29,697 nt of DNA from an uncultured bacterium (GCA_938003595.1 CALKYH010000092.1:1-29697); one strand, 5' to 3'; numbered from the stretch's first letter, positions 6,960 through 15,447 are shown. Notes: a model not told the origin generated them from the letters alone. A program made the numbers and translations.

Positions 6960-8318
6960 TCAGCGGTACAGGTGGATGTTCTCGGACTCGAGGTCTTCGG
7001 GCTTGTAGTAGTCGTTGTCGAGCTGCCAGACACCTTTGATCGGATGAATGAGCGGGCGTCTTGGGTCGCCGGCGGGGGCGTCGGTGCGGAGGAGCACGAT
7101 GAGGTCCGACAGCGCCGCGGGGTGCTCGGCGAGATAGGCGTGAGTGCTGGACCCGGTGGTCTGGCAGTTGATGGCCTCGATCGACGGCGCCGCCTCGAGC
7201 AGGACCTGGCTTGCCGGCTTGAAGTCGCTCAGCCGCATGGAGCCGAGCCGCTGTCGGCTCTTGAACAGCCAGTCCGCCGCGCCGATCGCCTTGTCGTGGT
7301 CGGAGAAGTAGACGACCACGCGATTCGCGGCGCGCAGGAGGTTCTCGCCGAAGAAGCGCTGGTTGAAGACATCCAGGTCCATGTCTGGCGCCGCCAGAAC
7401 GAGCGTCTCGAGCTTCAGAACCTCGAATGTGTACGGAGCGTCCGCGGCCGGCTCGCCGAGCATGCCGCCGACCATGCTCGTGTGCAGGGCGCCGCGGACT
7501 TCGGCGTGGAGCTCACGGACCGCTGTGGTCGCCACATCGGTGCCGCGGCTGTGGGCGACGAGGTGGATCTTCTCGACGCCGGGGTGCTGGGCGAGGGCGA
7601 GCAGGAGCAGCTTGAGATGCACAATCGTGTACTCGCCGGACTCGCGGTCGTACGCGTACCCCATCAGACCGCCGTAGCCCGCCGGCCAGGAGTACACGAT
7701 CGGCACGCCGGCCCGGCCGGCCAGATGCCAGCATTGCGCCAGCCGAACGACCGCGTCGTCGAACTGATTGTTGAACCCGTGGACGAAGACGACGATCTCC
7801 TTGCGATCGGTGCGGGCGAGCCACTCGTCGATGAGCGTGTGCAGGCCGGCGATCTGCTCGTGATATGTCTCGATCGCGCCCGCCTTCACCCGGAGCCGGT
7901 TCTCGAACGCTTCGTAGGCCTCGAGGGTGTTTCCGAACCGGCCTCGTTCCTCGACCTGCGTCACCTCGGGGTGATAGGAGCGCGATCGGTGGCCGCGGGT
8001 GGAGTCTTCGACAAGGGTGGGCCAATCGACATTCTCGCCGAGCGATACGGTGGCCACGCCGTAGGAGAGGTCCAGATCGCGCTTGTGCCCATAGCGGGGT
8101 CCGTGCTCGTCGGTCCTGGCGACGGCGCGGTCCGTCACATAGATGACGGGGATGTCGGGCGTCTGCAGCGCCGCGGGAGTCTCCCTGTAGACGGCTTTGC
8201 CCGCCTCGCCGTACATGACATACGGCGTCGGGATCATGGTGCGGGCGCAGCCGCCGAGCAGCAGGAGCGCGGCGAGGAGACCCGGGTGCAACGCTCGCGG
8301 AAGGATGAACAGGCGCAC
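6960..8318 (-). CDS. DUF900-type alpha/beta hydrolase lipoprotein
   Basis: Predicted lipid-anchored serine hydrolase, 452 aa. The start is a GTG at 8318 with GGAGG 5 nt upstream. It is followed directly by a type II signal peptide with lipobox LGGC (lipidated Cys24). Without an Asp after Cys24 it is probably sorted to the outer membrane if Lol-like rules hold here. The hydrolase core matches the DUF900 family: VVFVHGFNN (177-184) for the oxyanion hole and VAHSRGTD (254-261) with nucleophile S257. YSWPAG (209-214) and LAAPDMD are further family landmarks. The substrate is unknown. It precedes the saccharopine-dehydrogenase-like gene in the same direction. A long artificial frame extends upstream through the antisense of the next gene but lacks support. 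Confidence 0.85.
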   Translation of the reverse strand: MRLFILPRALHPGLLAALLLLGGCARTMIPTPYVMYGEAGKAVYRETPAALQTPDIPVIYVTDRAVARTDEHGPRYGHKRDLDLSYGVATVSLGENVDWPTLVEDSTRGHRSRSYHPEVTQVEERGRFGNTLEAYEAFENRLRVKAGAIETYHEQIAGLHTLIDEWLARTDRKEIVVFVHGFNNQFDDAVVRLAQCWHLAGRAGVPIVYSWPAGYGGLMGYAYDRESGEYTIVHLKLLLLALAQHPGVEKIHLVAHSRGTDVATTAVRELHAEVRGALHTSMVGGMLGEPAADAPYTFEVLKLETLVLAAPDMDLDVFNQRFFGENLLRAANRVVVYFSDHDKAIGAADWLFKSRQRLGSMRLSDFKPASQVLLEAAPSIEAINCQTTGSSTHAYLAEHPAALSDLIVLLRTDAPAGDPRRPLIHPIKGVWQLDNDYYKPEDLESENIHLYR

Positions 8319-8382
8319 ATCGGCCTCCAGAATTCGTGGTGGTGGATCCGAGCGCGCAGAGTGTACCTGCGCGGGGCGCCTC

Positions 8383-8426
8383 AAAAGCAAAGCGGCCGCG
8401 CCCGCCGGTGAGGGCGGGCGCGGCCG
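8383..8426 (-). terminator. Intrinsic terminator of the second PEP-CTERM gene
   Basis: A perfect 14-bp GC-rich stem (8393-8406 with 8413-8426) and a 6-nt loop. On the minus strand it is followed by CTTTGCTTTT (plus 8383-8392). It lies 32 bp past the stop codon of the PEP-CTERM gene and insulates the DUF900-type hydrolase gene downstream. Confidence 0.88.
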
Positions 8427-8458
8427 ACGGAGAGCCTGATTGCTTCCTGCTCGATGGT

Positions 8459-9190
8459 TCAGCGGCGGCGGCGCAGGCCGGCGCCGGCGAGCGCGAGGGC
8501 CATGACGCCGGCGGCGCCGGGCGCGGGGACCGAGACGATCGCGATGTTGTCGAAGGCGATGTCGAAGTTCGTGAAGCCGTAGAAGAAGCCGGGGACGAAG
8601 GTTGTGAAGACGATCTCGTCGACGCCGGCGAGGACGCTGGCGAAGGTGCGATCGGGGGGGAGGATGGGCTCGAAGGTGTTGGGGTCCTCGGCGCCGTAGC
8701 CGCCCCAGCCGGCGGGGAGCGCGGCGGAGGTCGGGTCGAGGATGTCGAAATTCACGGTCGTCCAGCCGGAGCCAGCGGCGGGGAGGGCGCCGGCGTTGAA
8801 CCAGACGGAGACATAGGGGTAGCCGTTGGGGGCGTTGTCGTAGTCGCGGAGTTCGAGGACCAGGTCGCGCGAGACCTGGCTGCCGAAGAAGGTGATGGAG
8901 GTGACATCGACATCGACGCTCAGGCGGACCGGGCCGCGCGCGGTGTAGTCGCCGATGAAGTCGCTGTTGGAGTCGGTGCGGAGCGACATGCCGAAGGTGT
9001 CGACGAAGTCGTCCCAGTGCAGGTTGGCGCCGGGGTTGCCGCCGGCGGCGTCGGGGGTGTCCCAGCCGTTGAGGTTCCAGCCCTCGGCGCCGTTGTCGAA
9101 GGTGACAACGCTGGAGACGCCGGCGAAGGCGGCGGCGTGGATGGTGGCGGCGCCGATGACGGCGGCGCTGCGGAGGAGGGGCGTGCTCAT
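8459..9190 (-). CDS. Secreted PEP-CTERM-like sorting-domain protein
   Basis: Predicted exported protein of 243 aa. Residues 1-23 are a signal peptide (hydrophobic, ending AAAFAG). The body is beta-rich and Asp/Asn/aromatic-rich, beginning with an F-D-N-G-A-E-G-W-N segment that recurs in carbohydrate-binding-like or extracellular-matrix PEP-CTERM proteins; I cannot assign a ligand. The C-terminal 23 residues are the sorting tail: VPAPGAAG, a hydrophobic helix and RRRR. The ATG at 9190 has GGAG 7 nt upstream. A -35/-10 pair (9305-9332) sits beside a large palindrome, so the gene may be regulated. It ends in a strong terminator. The tail matches the type of the 3157-3930 protein, so both probably use the same export enzyme encoded elsewhere. 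Confidence 0.85.
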   Translation of the reverse strand: MSTPLLRSAAVIGAATIHAAAFAGVSSVVTFDNGAEGWNLNGWDTPDAAGGNPGANLHWDDFVDTFGMSLRTDSNSDFIGDYTARGPVRLSVDVDVTSITFFGSQVSRDLVLELRDYDNAPNGYPYVSVWFNAGALPAAGSGWTTVNFDILDPTSAALPAGWGGYGAEDPNTFEPILPPDRTFASVLAGVDEIVFTTFVPGFFYGFTNFDIAFDNIAIVSVPAPGAAGVMALALAGAGLRRRR

Positions 9191-9304
9191 CGATGATCTC
9201 CGGTCTTTCGAGGTGACAGGCTTCTTCCCTGGCCCGCTGGCCGGGGTGACGGATCGGCGCGGGCCGGCCGGGCGTGCGTCTGCCTGGCCGGGGCGCCGAG
9301 AGGG

Positions 9305-9332
9305 AATGTACCCCCGCGCGACGGGGTTGCAA
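9305..9332 (-). promoter_or_regulatory. Candidate promoter of the second PEP-CTERM gene
   Basis: On the minus strand TTGCAA (plus 9327-9332) and TACATT (plus 9305-9310) are 16 bp apart, each with four of six consensus matches. The start point would be near 9298, leaving a leader of about 108 nt. The palindrome at 9333-9353 abuts the -35 box, a position typical of activator or repressor sites. Confidence 0.4.
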
Positions 9333-9364
9333 GGAAGTTTCCGGGAAACTTCCAAGAATCTTGG
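9333..9364. promoter_or_regulatory. Two overlapping palindromes, possible operators
   Basis: GGAAGTTTCC (9333-9342) and GGAAACTTCC (9344-9353) are perfect 10-bp arms around one G. A second palindrome, CCAAGA-A-TCTTGG (9352-9364), overlaps its last two bases. They lie in the 224-bp region between divergent starts at 9190 and 9415, next to the predicted -35 of the minus gene. AT-rich symmetric sites stand out in this GC-rich DNA. A bidirectional operator is the simplest reading. Confidence 0.5.
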
Positions 9365-9414
9365 TCCTTGGCCCCTCGCGGGCAGCGGATCGGCGGTAGA
9401 TTGTTCCCAGAGCC

Positions 9415-10677
9415 ATGCTCCAGAAGCCCGATGCACCCCGCGCCGCGACCGACGACGCGCCGATCCCGGCGCCGCCGACCTTGGAGGTGCGCATCGCCCG
9501 GGCCGGGGCTGACCTCAGGGAAACCCTTGGAGCGGTGGTCGAGGCGGTGCCGGACCTGGCGTCCGGTCCTCAGGCGCTGGCCAAGCGGATCGGCGTGGAC
9601 AAGGCGCTGGCCAGCCGGCTGCTCAAGGCCGTGCGCAGCCCGGACCCGATGTCCACGATCCATCGCATCCCCGGGCCCGAGCCGCTGCGCCGGGCGCTGA
9701 AGGCGATGGCGCGCCAGGGGGCGCCCGCGGCGCTGGTGCAGTCCGCGTCGGCGGCGGTGGACCGCTTCGACAACCTGGTGCGCGTGGAGCTGGGGGATCG
9801 CTCGTCGCTGGACGCGCTCATCAGCGCATGGGCGCCGGAGGCGCGCCGGGAGTTCGAACTGCGCCGGAAGCAGGCCGCGTTCCGCGCGATGAGCCAACTG
9901 CGGGGCGTGGAGGCGGCGACGCTGCTGGCCTGCGTGTTCCTGCACCCCTCGGCCGATGGCGAGCATGTGGACATCGTGTGGCTCAACGGGCTGTACGGGC
10001 TGCACCGGATCCGCCCCGATGTGGCGGTGAAGTTCGCCACGCGCCGGATGAGCGTCGAGGCGGGGGCGCGCCGGCCCACCACGCTCGACGGGCTGCCGGT
10101 GGACGACGCCTCGTCGGCGCTGCTCGAGCCGTTCTGCTCCGATCCGGCGCCGGCGCTGCGGGTGCGGCGGATCGGCGAGGTGGTGCAGTACACGCTGGCG
10201 GACGAGGGCTTCGGGCCGCGCTCGGCGGTGGACATCGTGTTCACCGAGGTCAATCGAGCCGAGGTGCGCCGCTACAACCCGGCGGGCGTGACGCGCAAGG
10301 GCTATGTCTTCGCGGAGGTCTCGACGCCGGCCAAGGCGCTGCAGTTCGACGCGTTCATCCACAAGGACATCTATCCGGCGACGCCGCCGGAGCTGCGCCT
10401 GTACGACACCAGCTTCGAGGGCGTGGCGGATGTGAACGATCCGGCGAGGGAGATCGACCAGATCGACACGGTGGAGTCGCTCGATGCGCTCAGTCCCGGC
10501 CTGCGGCCCCAGCGGTCGCGCGATGTGCCCCGCTACTCGGAGCTGCTGGCGCTGGTGGCGGAGCGGATGGGTTGGGATCCATCGGCGTTCCGCGGGCACC
10601 GTTGCCGCATCGACTACCCGATCTACGGCTGCCAGGCGGCGATGCTGTTCGACCGGGCGCAGAAGCCCGCGGGCTGA
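9415..10677 (+). CDS. Unknown protein with N-terminal HTH-like segment
   Basis: A 420-aa protein I do not recognise by family. Residues about 33-75 contain a segment (GPQALAKRIGVDKALASRLLKAV) that reads as a helix-turn-helix of winged type: an A-L-A-K-R-I-G-V turn followed by a recognition-like helix. The remaining 340 residues are soluble, with no signal peptide or membrane helix. They contain Y, W and H-rich patches (IVWLNGLYGLHRIRP) and a C-terminal region ending in RIDYPIYGCQ. It could be a ligand-responsive regulator. The ATG at 9415 lacks a clear ribosome binding site. It is divergent from the PEP-CTERM gene across two palindromes, which may be its own binding sites (inference), and ends 9 bp from the convergent batE stop. 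Confidence 0.6.
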   Translation: MLQKPDAPRAATDDAPIPAPPTLEVRIARAGADLRETLGAVVEAVPDLASGPQALAKRIGVDKALASRLLKAVRSPDPMSTIHRIPGPEPLRRALKAMARQGAPAALVQSASAAVDRFDNLVRVELGDRSSLDALISAWAPEARREFELRRKQAAFRAMSQLRGVEAATLLACVFLHPSADGEHVDIVWLNGLYGLHRIRPDVAVKFATRRMSVEAGARRPTTLDGLPVDDASSALLEPFCSDPAPALRVRRIGEVVQYTLADEGFGPRSAVDIVFTEVNRAEVRRYNPAGVTRKGYVFAEVSTPAKALQFDAFIHKDIYPATPPELRLYDTSFEGVADVNDPAREIDQIDTVESLDALSPGLRPQRSRDVPRYSELLALVAERMGWDPSAFRGHRCRIDYPIYGCQAAMLFDRAQKPAG

Positions 10678-10686
10678 GCGGCGGCG

Positions 10687-11472
10687 CTAGAGGCGTTCCA
10701 CTGCTGAGACGGGGGTCCAGGTGTCGCGCCCGTCGCGGAGGCGGAGGCGGACCCAGGCGCCACGATCCTCGACGATGCGCGCGGGCATGCCGGGCGCGAG
10801 CGACTCGGCGAACGAGGGCTCGTAGGCGCGGTCGTCGGGGCCCTTGCGGCCGACGACGGGCTGCAGCACGACCACCTCCGGAGCGGCTGCGGCGCGGGCG
10901 GCTTCGTAACCGAGCGAGCCGAGCGTGAGCAGCGCAACGAGGCACGCCACGCCCGCGACCGCGATCGCGGCGCGCTTCGACGATCGGACGACGGCGTGAC
11001 CCAGCGCCAGCCAGAAGACCCCGGCCGCGACGACGCCCGTCCAGAACACGGCGCGGACGGGGATCAGCCCCCGCCAGTACAGCGCGGCGCTTTCCAGGCG
11101 GGCGAGGAACGAGGGCTCCACGGTCCGGGCGACGCCCAGCTGCGCCGCGTTGGCGCGGACGTCGCGATCGGCGCCGAGCAGGCGCTCGGCGCGCCGGTAG
11201 TTGGCGGCGGCGCGGCCCGTGTCGCCGAGCAGGGCGTAGGCGTTGGCCAGGTTGTAGCGCAGGTGGCCGTTGTCGTGGTCCTCGAGCGCGGCGTTGTAGC
11301 CGGCGACGGCGTTCTCGAGGAGCGCGCGGGCCTCGGCGGGAGAGGTCTCCAGCTGCGCGGCGCCCTGCTCGAAAGAGCGATTCGCCTCGGCGAGGACCGC
11401 CGGGTCGAAGGCGCGGGCCAGCGCCGCGGGGCACAGAGCGATGGTCAGGAGCAGCAGGGCGATCGTGCGCAT
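10687..11472 (-). CDS. batE: BatE-like TPR and SH3-domain membrane protein
   Basis: Last gene of the Bat operon, 261 aa. A signal peptide (1-20, ending ALARA) is followed by TPR-like helices (about 25-115, including a Y-N-L-A-N-A-Y-A-L-L-G-D repeat core). Two membrane helices (about 140-160 and 166-186) and a C-terminal SH3-like domain (about 205-258, with W-V-R-L-R and T-W-T-P-V) complete it. This order of TPR, membrane and SH3 parts is typical of BatE. By family knowledge BatE works with BatB and BatC in a periplasmic complex linked to envelope stress; the molecular activity is not settled. Its ATG overlaps the batD stop (TGATG), and GGAGG lies 8 nt upstream inside batD. Confidence 0.82.
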   Translation of the reverse strand: MRTIALLLLTIALCPAALARAFDPAVLAEANRSFEQGAAQLETSPAEARALLENAVAGYNAALEDHDNGHLRYNLANAYALLGDTGRAAANYRRAERLLGADRDVRANAAQLGVARTVEPSFLARLESAALYWRGLIPVRAVFWTGVVAAGVFWLALGHAVVRSSKRAAIAVAGVACLVALLTLGSLGYEAARAAAAPEVVVLQPVVGRKGPDDRAYEPSFAESLAPGMPARIVEDRGAWVRLRLRDGRDTWTPVSAVERL

Positions 11473-13328
11473 CACGCGGCCCTCCCGGCGGCGCTGCGCC
11501 CGGTGGAGCTGTCGATCCGAGTCAGGAGGGCCGTGGCCTCGTCGCGGAGCTTGGCCAACTCGGAGGCGTCGCCGCCGAAGCGAGCGAGGTCGCAGCGGTG
11601 GAGCAGGTCGCGCAGGGCTTCGGCATCGGACTCGGCGCCGCCGGAGGAACGGACCAGGCCGGCGCAGTCGGTGGCGGTGAGCCCCGCGGGCGGACGGTGG
11701 AAGCGCTCGCCGATGTAGCGGCGCACGATGCGGCTGACCTCCTCCGCGGCGCTGGCGTGGCCGGGCTCGGTCACGGCGCGGAGGTCGGCCAGCGCCCGCT
11801 TGAGCGCGCCCTTTGCGGCGCGGGTGGTCGAGCCATTGGCGGCGCGACGGCGCGCGAGGACGACGGTCGCCGCGGCGAAGGTCAGCAGCGCCGGCGCCCC
11901 GAGCGCCACGATCGCCTCGGGCCGTCGGACCTGCTCGGCGAGTATGAAGCCCTGGGCGCGGAGCAGACGGTCGCCGACGCGGTTGGCGGCCAGGCCGGTC
12001 TGCGTGGACTCCAGCCGGTTGGCTTCGGGATCCTCTGCGAGGCCGGGGGCGTCGCCGAGGGTGAACTGCGTCGTGGCCGCGACCCGCAGCGGCACGGCGC
12101 GGCTCTCGACGCGGACATATTCCTCGGACTGGGGATTGAACGACCAGTATCCGATGGGCGGGATGCGCTCGACATCGGCCGATTTGGCGCGGATGGTGCG
12201 CTCGATGGTCTTGGCGCCGCCCTCGATGCGGGGCGGGCCGCCGCCGCCGGCGAGCTTGAAGTTCTGCATCAGCTCCGGCTGCTCGGCGAGGTCGGGCAGC
12301 GGCGCATCCTCGATGGGTTCCGGGCCCCGGACGGCGATGGTCAGCGTGATCGGGTCGCCGACGCTGACCTCGGTGGGCGTGGCGTCGACATCGATCGAGT
12401 ACACGCCGACAAGTCCGGAGAAGTCGTCGGGACGGCCTTCGGACGGCAGCTGGCGTGCATCGAGCGTGATGCTGTTCGAGGGCGTGACCAGGCGCTCGGT
12501 GACGGGGGCGTCGAGGCCCAGGAACCCGCTGTCGCGCCGGCGGCCGACGACCACCGACATCGACGCCGCGGCCGGACCAAGCGTCACCGGGCCGGGCCGG
12601 CGCGGCGTCATGAGCACATCGAAGGTCAGCGTGACATAGCTCTGGCCGTCGAGTGTGCCCTCGCCGACGAGGCCGACGGTGGCGCGGTCGTTGATGGCGA
12701 TCTGCACGGCGCGCCCGGCGCGGAGGTCTATCTGGCTGACATTCGGCGGCGGCGCGGGGGCGAAGCTCAGGGCGCCGTCCTGGTCGGGGATGGTGAAGCG
12801 CAGGTCGCGCACCTCGCGGTTGACATAGAGCGTCATCCGCACCCGAACGGATTCGCCCACGAACGGCGAGGTCCGCCCGGTCGTCAGGCGGAGCTTGACC
12901 TCGTCGCTCTCGATCGGGGGCGTGACGCGCACCACGGCGCGGTCGGTGACATAGACCTTGCCGTCCACATCCACGCCGATGGGGGGAATCTCGAATGTTC
13001 CCTCGCGCGTCGGGGTCAGCCGCCAGCGCAGGCCGGTGGTGCGCGTCTCCTTCTGGCTGCGCCGGCCGTTGATGATGGTCATGCTGAAGCCGGTGGATTG
13101 CTCGGGCGGCAGCTCCTCGACGCGGAAGCCGTCGATGTCCGGGAAGGCGACGGGGCCGGGGCTGGCGTCGCCCTCGACGATGATCTGGTAGAGGAACGGC
13201 TCGCCGACGAAGACGCGCTCGGCCTCGACGCCGGCGCGGACCGTGACATCCCGGGCCAGCGCTGCGGCGGGCGCGAGCAGCGCCGCGAGGGCGAGGATCG
13301 TCGCGAGGATGGTTCGGATCGCGGGCAT
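11472..13328 (-). CDS. batD: BatD-like membrane protein
   Basis: A 618-aa protein with an N-terminal signal peptide (about 1-24). A long periplasmic region of tandem beta-sandwich domains follows; it carries repeated patterns such as V-G-E-P-F-L-Y-Q, V-G-E-S-V-R-V-R-M-T-L and V-G-D-P-I-T-L-T-I, each starting a new domain. One membrane helix (about 470-492) precedes a helical cytoplasmic tail. This is the BatD (oxygen-tolerance protein) architecture; it probably acts as a periplasmic scaffold for the VWA proteins. I use the ATG at 13328 rather than the GTG at 13331 because the ATG overlaps the batC stop (TGATG) and AAGGA lies 6 nt before the GTG-ATG pair. Confidence 0.85.
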   Translation of the reverse strand: MPAIRTILATILALAALLAPAAALARDVTVRAGVEAERVFVGEPFLYQIIVEGDASPGPVAFPDIDGFRVEELPPEQSTGFSMTIINGRRSQKETRTTGLRWRLTPTREGTFEIPPIGVDVDGKVYVTDRAVVRVTPPIESDEVKLRLTTGRTSPFVGESVRVRMTLYVNREVRDLRFTIPDQDGALSFAPAPPPNVSQIDLRAGRAVQIAINDRATVGLVGEGTLDGQSYVTLTFDVLMTPRRPGPVTLGPAAASMSVVVGRRRDSGFLGLDAPVTERLVTPSNSITLDARQLPSEGRPDDFSGLVGVYSIDVDATPTEVSVGDPITLTIAVRGPEPIEDAPLPDLAEQPELMQNFKLAGGGGPPRIEGGAKTIERTIRAKSADVERIPPIGYWSFNPQSEEYVRVESRAVPLRVAATTQFTLGDAPGLAEDPEANRLESTQTGLAANRVGDRLLRAQGFILAEQVRRPEAIVALGAPALLTFAAATVVLARRRAANGSTTRAAKGALKRALADLRAVTEPGHASAAEEVSRIVRRYIGERFHRPPAGLTATDCAGLVRSSGGAESDAEALRDLLHRCDLARFGGDASELAKLRDEATALLTRIDSSTGRSAAGRAA

Positions 13329-14428
13329 CACCAGTCCTTGTCCACGGGCGACATGCGCTGCAGGCGGCCGCGCTGGGCGTTCTTGGCGTTCTCGCGCTCG
13401 CGCTGCTCCTTGTCGAGCAGGGCCTCGACGAGGCGCTCGGTCGGATCGGGCGGGGGGCCATCGGCCTGCTGACCTTCCTGACCGGGCTGCTGCTCCGGCG
13501 GGGCGTTGGCCTGCTGCTGCTCGGCGTTCTCGCCCTTCTCGCCCTTGCTCTGCTCGCCCTCGCCCTTGTTCTGGTCCTGCTGGCTCAGTCGCTCGGCGGC
13601 CTCCTGCATGCGCTGCGCGGCCTCGCGCTGCTTCTCCGCGGCGTCCTGCGGGCGGCCTTCCTCCAGCGCCTGCTCCGCCTGCTCCTGGGCCTCGCGCGCT
13701 TCCTGCAGCTTCTGCGCCGCCTCCTGAGAGGCCTGGTCCTGCGGGTTCTGCTCCGCGGCCTGCTGCGCCTGCTGCCGGGCCTGCTCCGTCTCGTCGGACA
13801 GCTCCTGCTGGTCCTGGCGCTGCTGGGCCTGCTCGGAGGGCGACTGTTGCTGCTCAGACTCGCCGGCTTCCTTTTCCTGGCGCTCGGCCATCTCCTGCAG
13901 CTTGTCGGCCATCTCCTGGCGCTGCTGGCGCTCCTGCTCCATCTGCTCCATGACATCTTCGACGGCGCGGATGGCGCGGTTGACGACCTCGATGTTGCGC
14001 GCGGCGTCGGCGTCGGCGGGGTTGCGCTCGAGGGCGCGCCGAAAGTTGTCGGCGCTGGCGCGGAGACTCGCGAGCGCCTGCTCGGGGCTGTCCATCATCT
14101 CCGAGCGGGCGCGGGAGTATTGCATGACGCCCCGGTTGTACGCCGCGGCGCCGGCGAGGGCGGGGTCCTTCGCCAGGCGCTCGGCCTCGCGGTACGAGGC
14201 CTCGGCCTCCTGATCCTCGCCGGCCTCCTGCTGGGCGCGGGCGCGGTTGAACCAGGCGATCGGCGACTGCGCATCGGCGTCCACGGCTTCGGCGTAGCGC
14301 TCCTGCGCCGCCTGCCAGTCGCCCTTGGCGACCAGGTCATTGCCCTCGATGATCGCGCGGCGCGCGCTGGGGGCGGCGTGGGCCGAGGCGACGAGGAGGC
14401 CGATCAGAATGAACGCGAAAGGTCTCAT
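13328..14428 (-). CDS. batC: BatC-like TPR protein with Gln/Glu-rich tail
   Basis: A periplasmic protein of 366 aa. The signal peptide is at 1-18 (ending ASAHA). Three or so TPR units span about 25-160, including A-W-F-N-R-A-R-A-Q-Q-E-A-G and A-A-Y-N-R-G-V-M-Q-Y. Residues about 163-345 form a long Gln/Glu/Ala-rich helical or coiled-coil segment, then a Pro-rich link and a basic C-terminus (residues about 350-366). BatC normally joins TPR-bearing partners to the VWA proteins. The start ATG overlaps the batB stop (ATGA), with no clear ribosome binding site, so expression probably depends on coupling. The Q/E-rich stretch is longer than the TPR part itself. Confidence 0.83.
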   Translation of the reverse strand: MRPFAFILIGLLVASAHAAPSARRAIIEGNDLVAKGDWQAAQERYAEAVDADAQSPIAWFNRARAQQEAGEDQEAEASYREAERLAKDPALAGAAAYNRGVMQYSRARSEMMDSPEQALASLRASADNFRRALERNPADADAARNIEVVNRAIRAVEDVMEQMEQERQQRQEMADKLQEMAERQEKEAGESEQQQSPSEQAQQRQDQQELSDETEQARQQAQQAAEQNPQDQASQEAAQKLQEAREAQEQAEQALEEGRPQDAAEKQREAAQRMQEAAERLSQQDQNKGEGEQSKGEKGENAEQQQANAPPEQQPGQEGQQADGPPPDPTERLVEALLDKEQRERENAKNAQRGRLQRMSPVDKDW

Positions 14429-15447
14429 GGCTTGCGGACGCGCTTCACGGGGGAGAGCAGGGCCTCGGCGGTGAGCGCGGCCAGCGCCAGGCCGAGGAAC
14501 CACTGGAACAGTTCGTCGTACACGGTCTTGGTGGCGGAGTCCACCGCGCCCCGCGCGGCGCGACGGATCAGCGAAGCGTACACCTCGTCGAGGTTGATGT
14601 TGCCGGTGGCGACATTCAGGTACACGCCGCCGGAGGACACGGCCGCGATCTGACGCAGGGTGTCGCCGTCGAGCTTCGAGAGCACTTCCTGCCCGTTGTA
14701 CTTGAGCGTGGTGCGCCGGCCCTGGGCGTCGAGGACGGGGATCGGCGTGCCGCGGGTCTCGTCGCCCAGGCCGATGGCGATGATGCGGACGCCGGCCTCG
14801 CCGGCCCGCTTGGCGGCCTCGAGCGGGAAGCTCTCCTGGTCCTCGCCGTCGGTGATGAGGACGATGTCGCGATGGCGCTCTTCCGAGAGGTCGAACACCT
14901 CGTCGAGGGCGGCGCGGATGGAGTCGCCGATGAGCGTCCCGCCGCGCGGGGCGCTGTCGGGGGTCAGCTCGTCCAGCGCGAGTCGGAAGAAGCCGTAGTC
15001 CACGGTGAGCGGGCACTTGACCGACGCGGCGCCGGCGAAGGCCACCAGGCCCACGCGGTCGCCCTGGATGGCCTCCAGCGCGTCGCCGATGGCGAGCTTG
15101 GCGCGTTCGAGCCGGCTGGGGAACAGGTCGTCCGCGAGCATGGATCGGGAGACATCGACGACGAAGACCACATCGCGCCCGACGCGCTGCACCTCCTTGG
15201 GGCGCGGATTCCAGCCCGGGCGGGCGAGCGCCACGGCGACCGCCAGCGCCGCGACGGCGACCAGCAGCGCGCGGAGCAGCCCGCGGCGGACGCTGAAGCC
15301 CGCGGCGATCTCCTTCAGCATCGCCGCGCTGGCGAAGCGGCGCAGGTCGCGCCGGCGCAGGACCACGGCCATGGCGGCGGCGAGCGCGACGCCGCCGACG
15401 GCCCAGAGCCAGACGAGGGCGCCGACATCCTGCAGGGCGGCGGTCAT
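14425..15447 (-). CDS. batB: BatB-like von Willebrand A membrane protein
   Basis: A 340-aa inner-membrane protein. Two N-terminal helices (about 9-30 and 57-76) are followed by a VWA domain with MIDAS motif DVSRS at 98-102. A further MIDAS threonine is likely in GGTLIGDS, and the D in LITDGED closes the metal site. A C-terminal helix (about 305-328) is followed by a basic end. A metal-coordinating VWA domain binds partner proteins; in MoxR systems it is a client or adaptor of the AAA+ ATPase. The ATG overlaps the batA stop (ATGA), and GGAGG lies 8 nt upstream. BatB and BatA are paralogues in tandem. Confidence 0.88.
   Translation of the reverse strand: MTAALQDVGALVWLWAVGGVALAAAMAVVLRRRDLRRFASAAMLKEIAAGFSVRRGLLRALLVAVAALAVAVALARPGWNPRPKEVQRVGRDVVFVVDVSRSMLADDLFPSRLERAKLAIGDALEAIQGDRVGLVAFAGAASVKCPLTVDYGFFRLALDELTPDSAPRGGTLIGDSIRAALDEVFDLSEERHRDIVLITDGEDQESFPLEAAKRAGEAGVRIIAIGLGDETRGTPIPVLDAQGRRTTLKYNGQEVLSKLDGDTLRQIAAVSSGGVYLNVATGNINLDEVYASLIRRAARGAVDSATKTVYDELFQWFLGLALAALTAEALLSPVKRVRKP

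Noticed and set aside
8319..9494. N-terminal extension of the DUF900-type hydrolase frame
   Set aside because: The extension crosses a strong terminator and the antisense frame of the PEP-CTERM gene; a GTG with GGAGG sits exactly before a lipoprotein signal peptide.
11598..13472. 624-codon plus-strand frame opposite batD
   Set aside because: Gly/Asp/Arg-rich shadow of batD with no domain.
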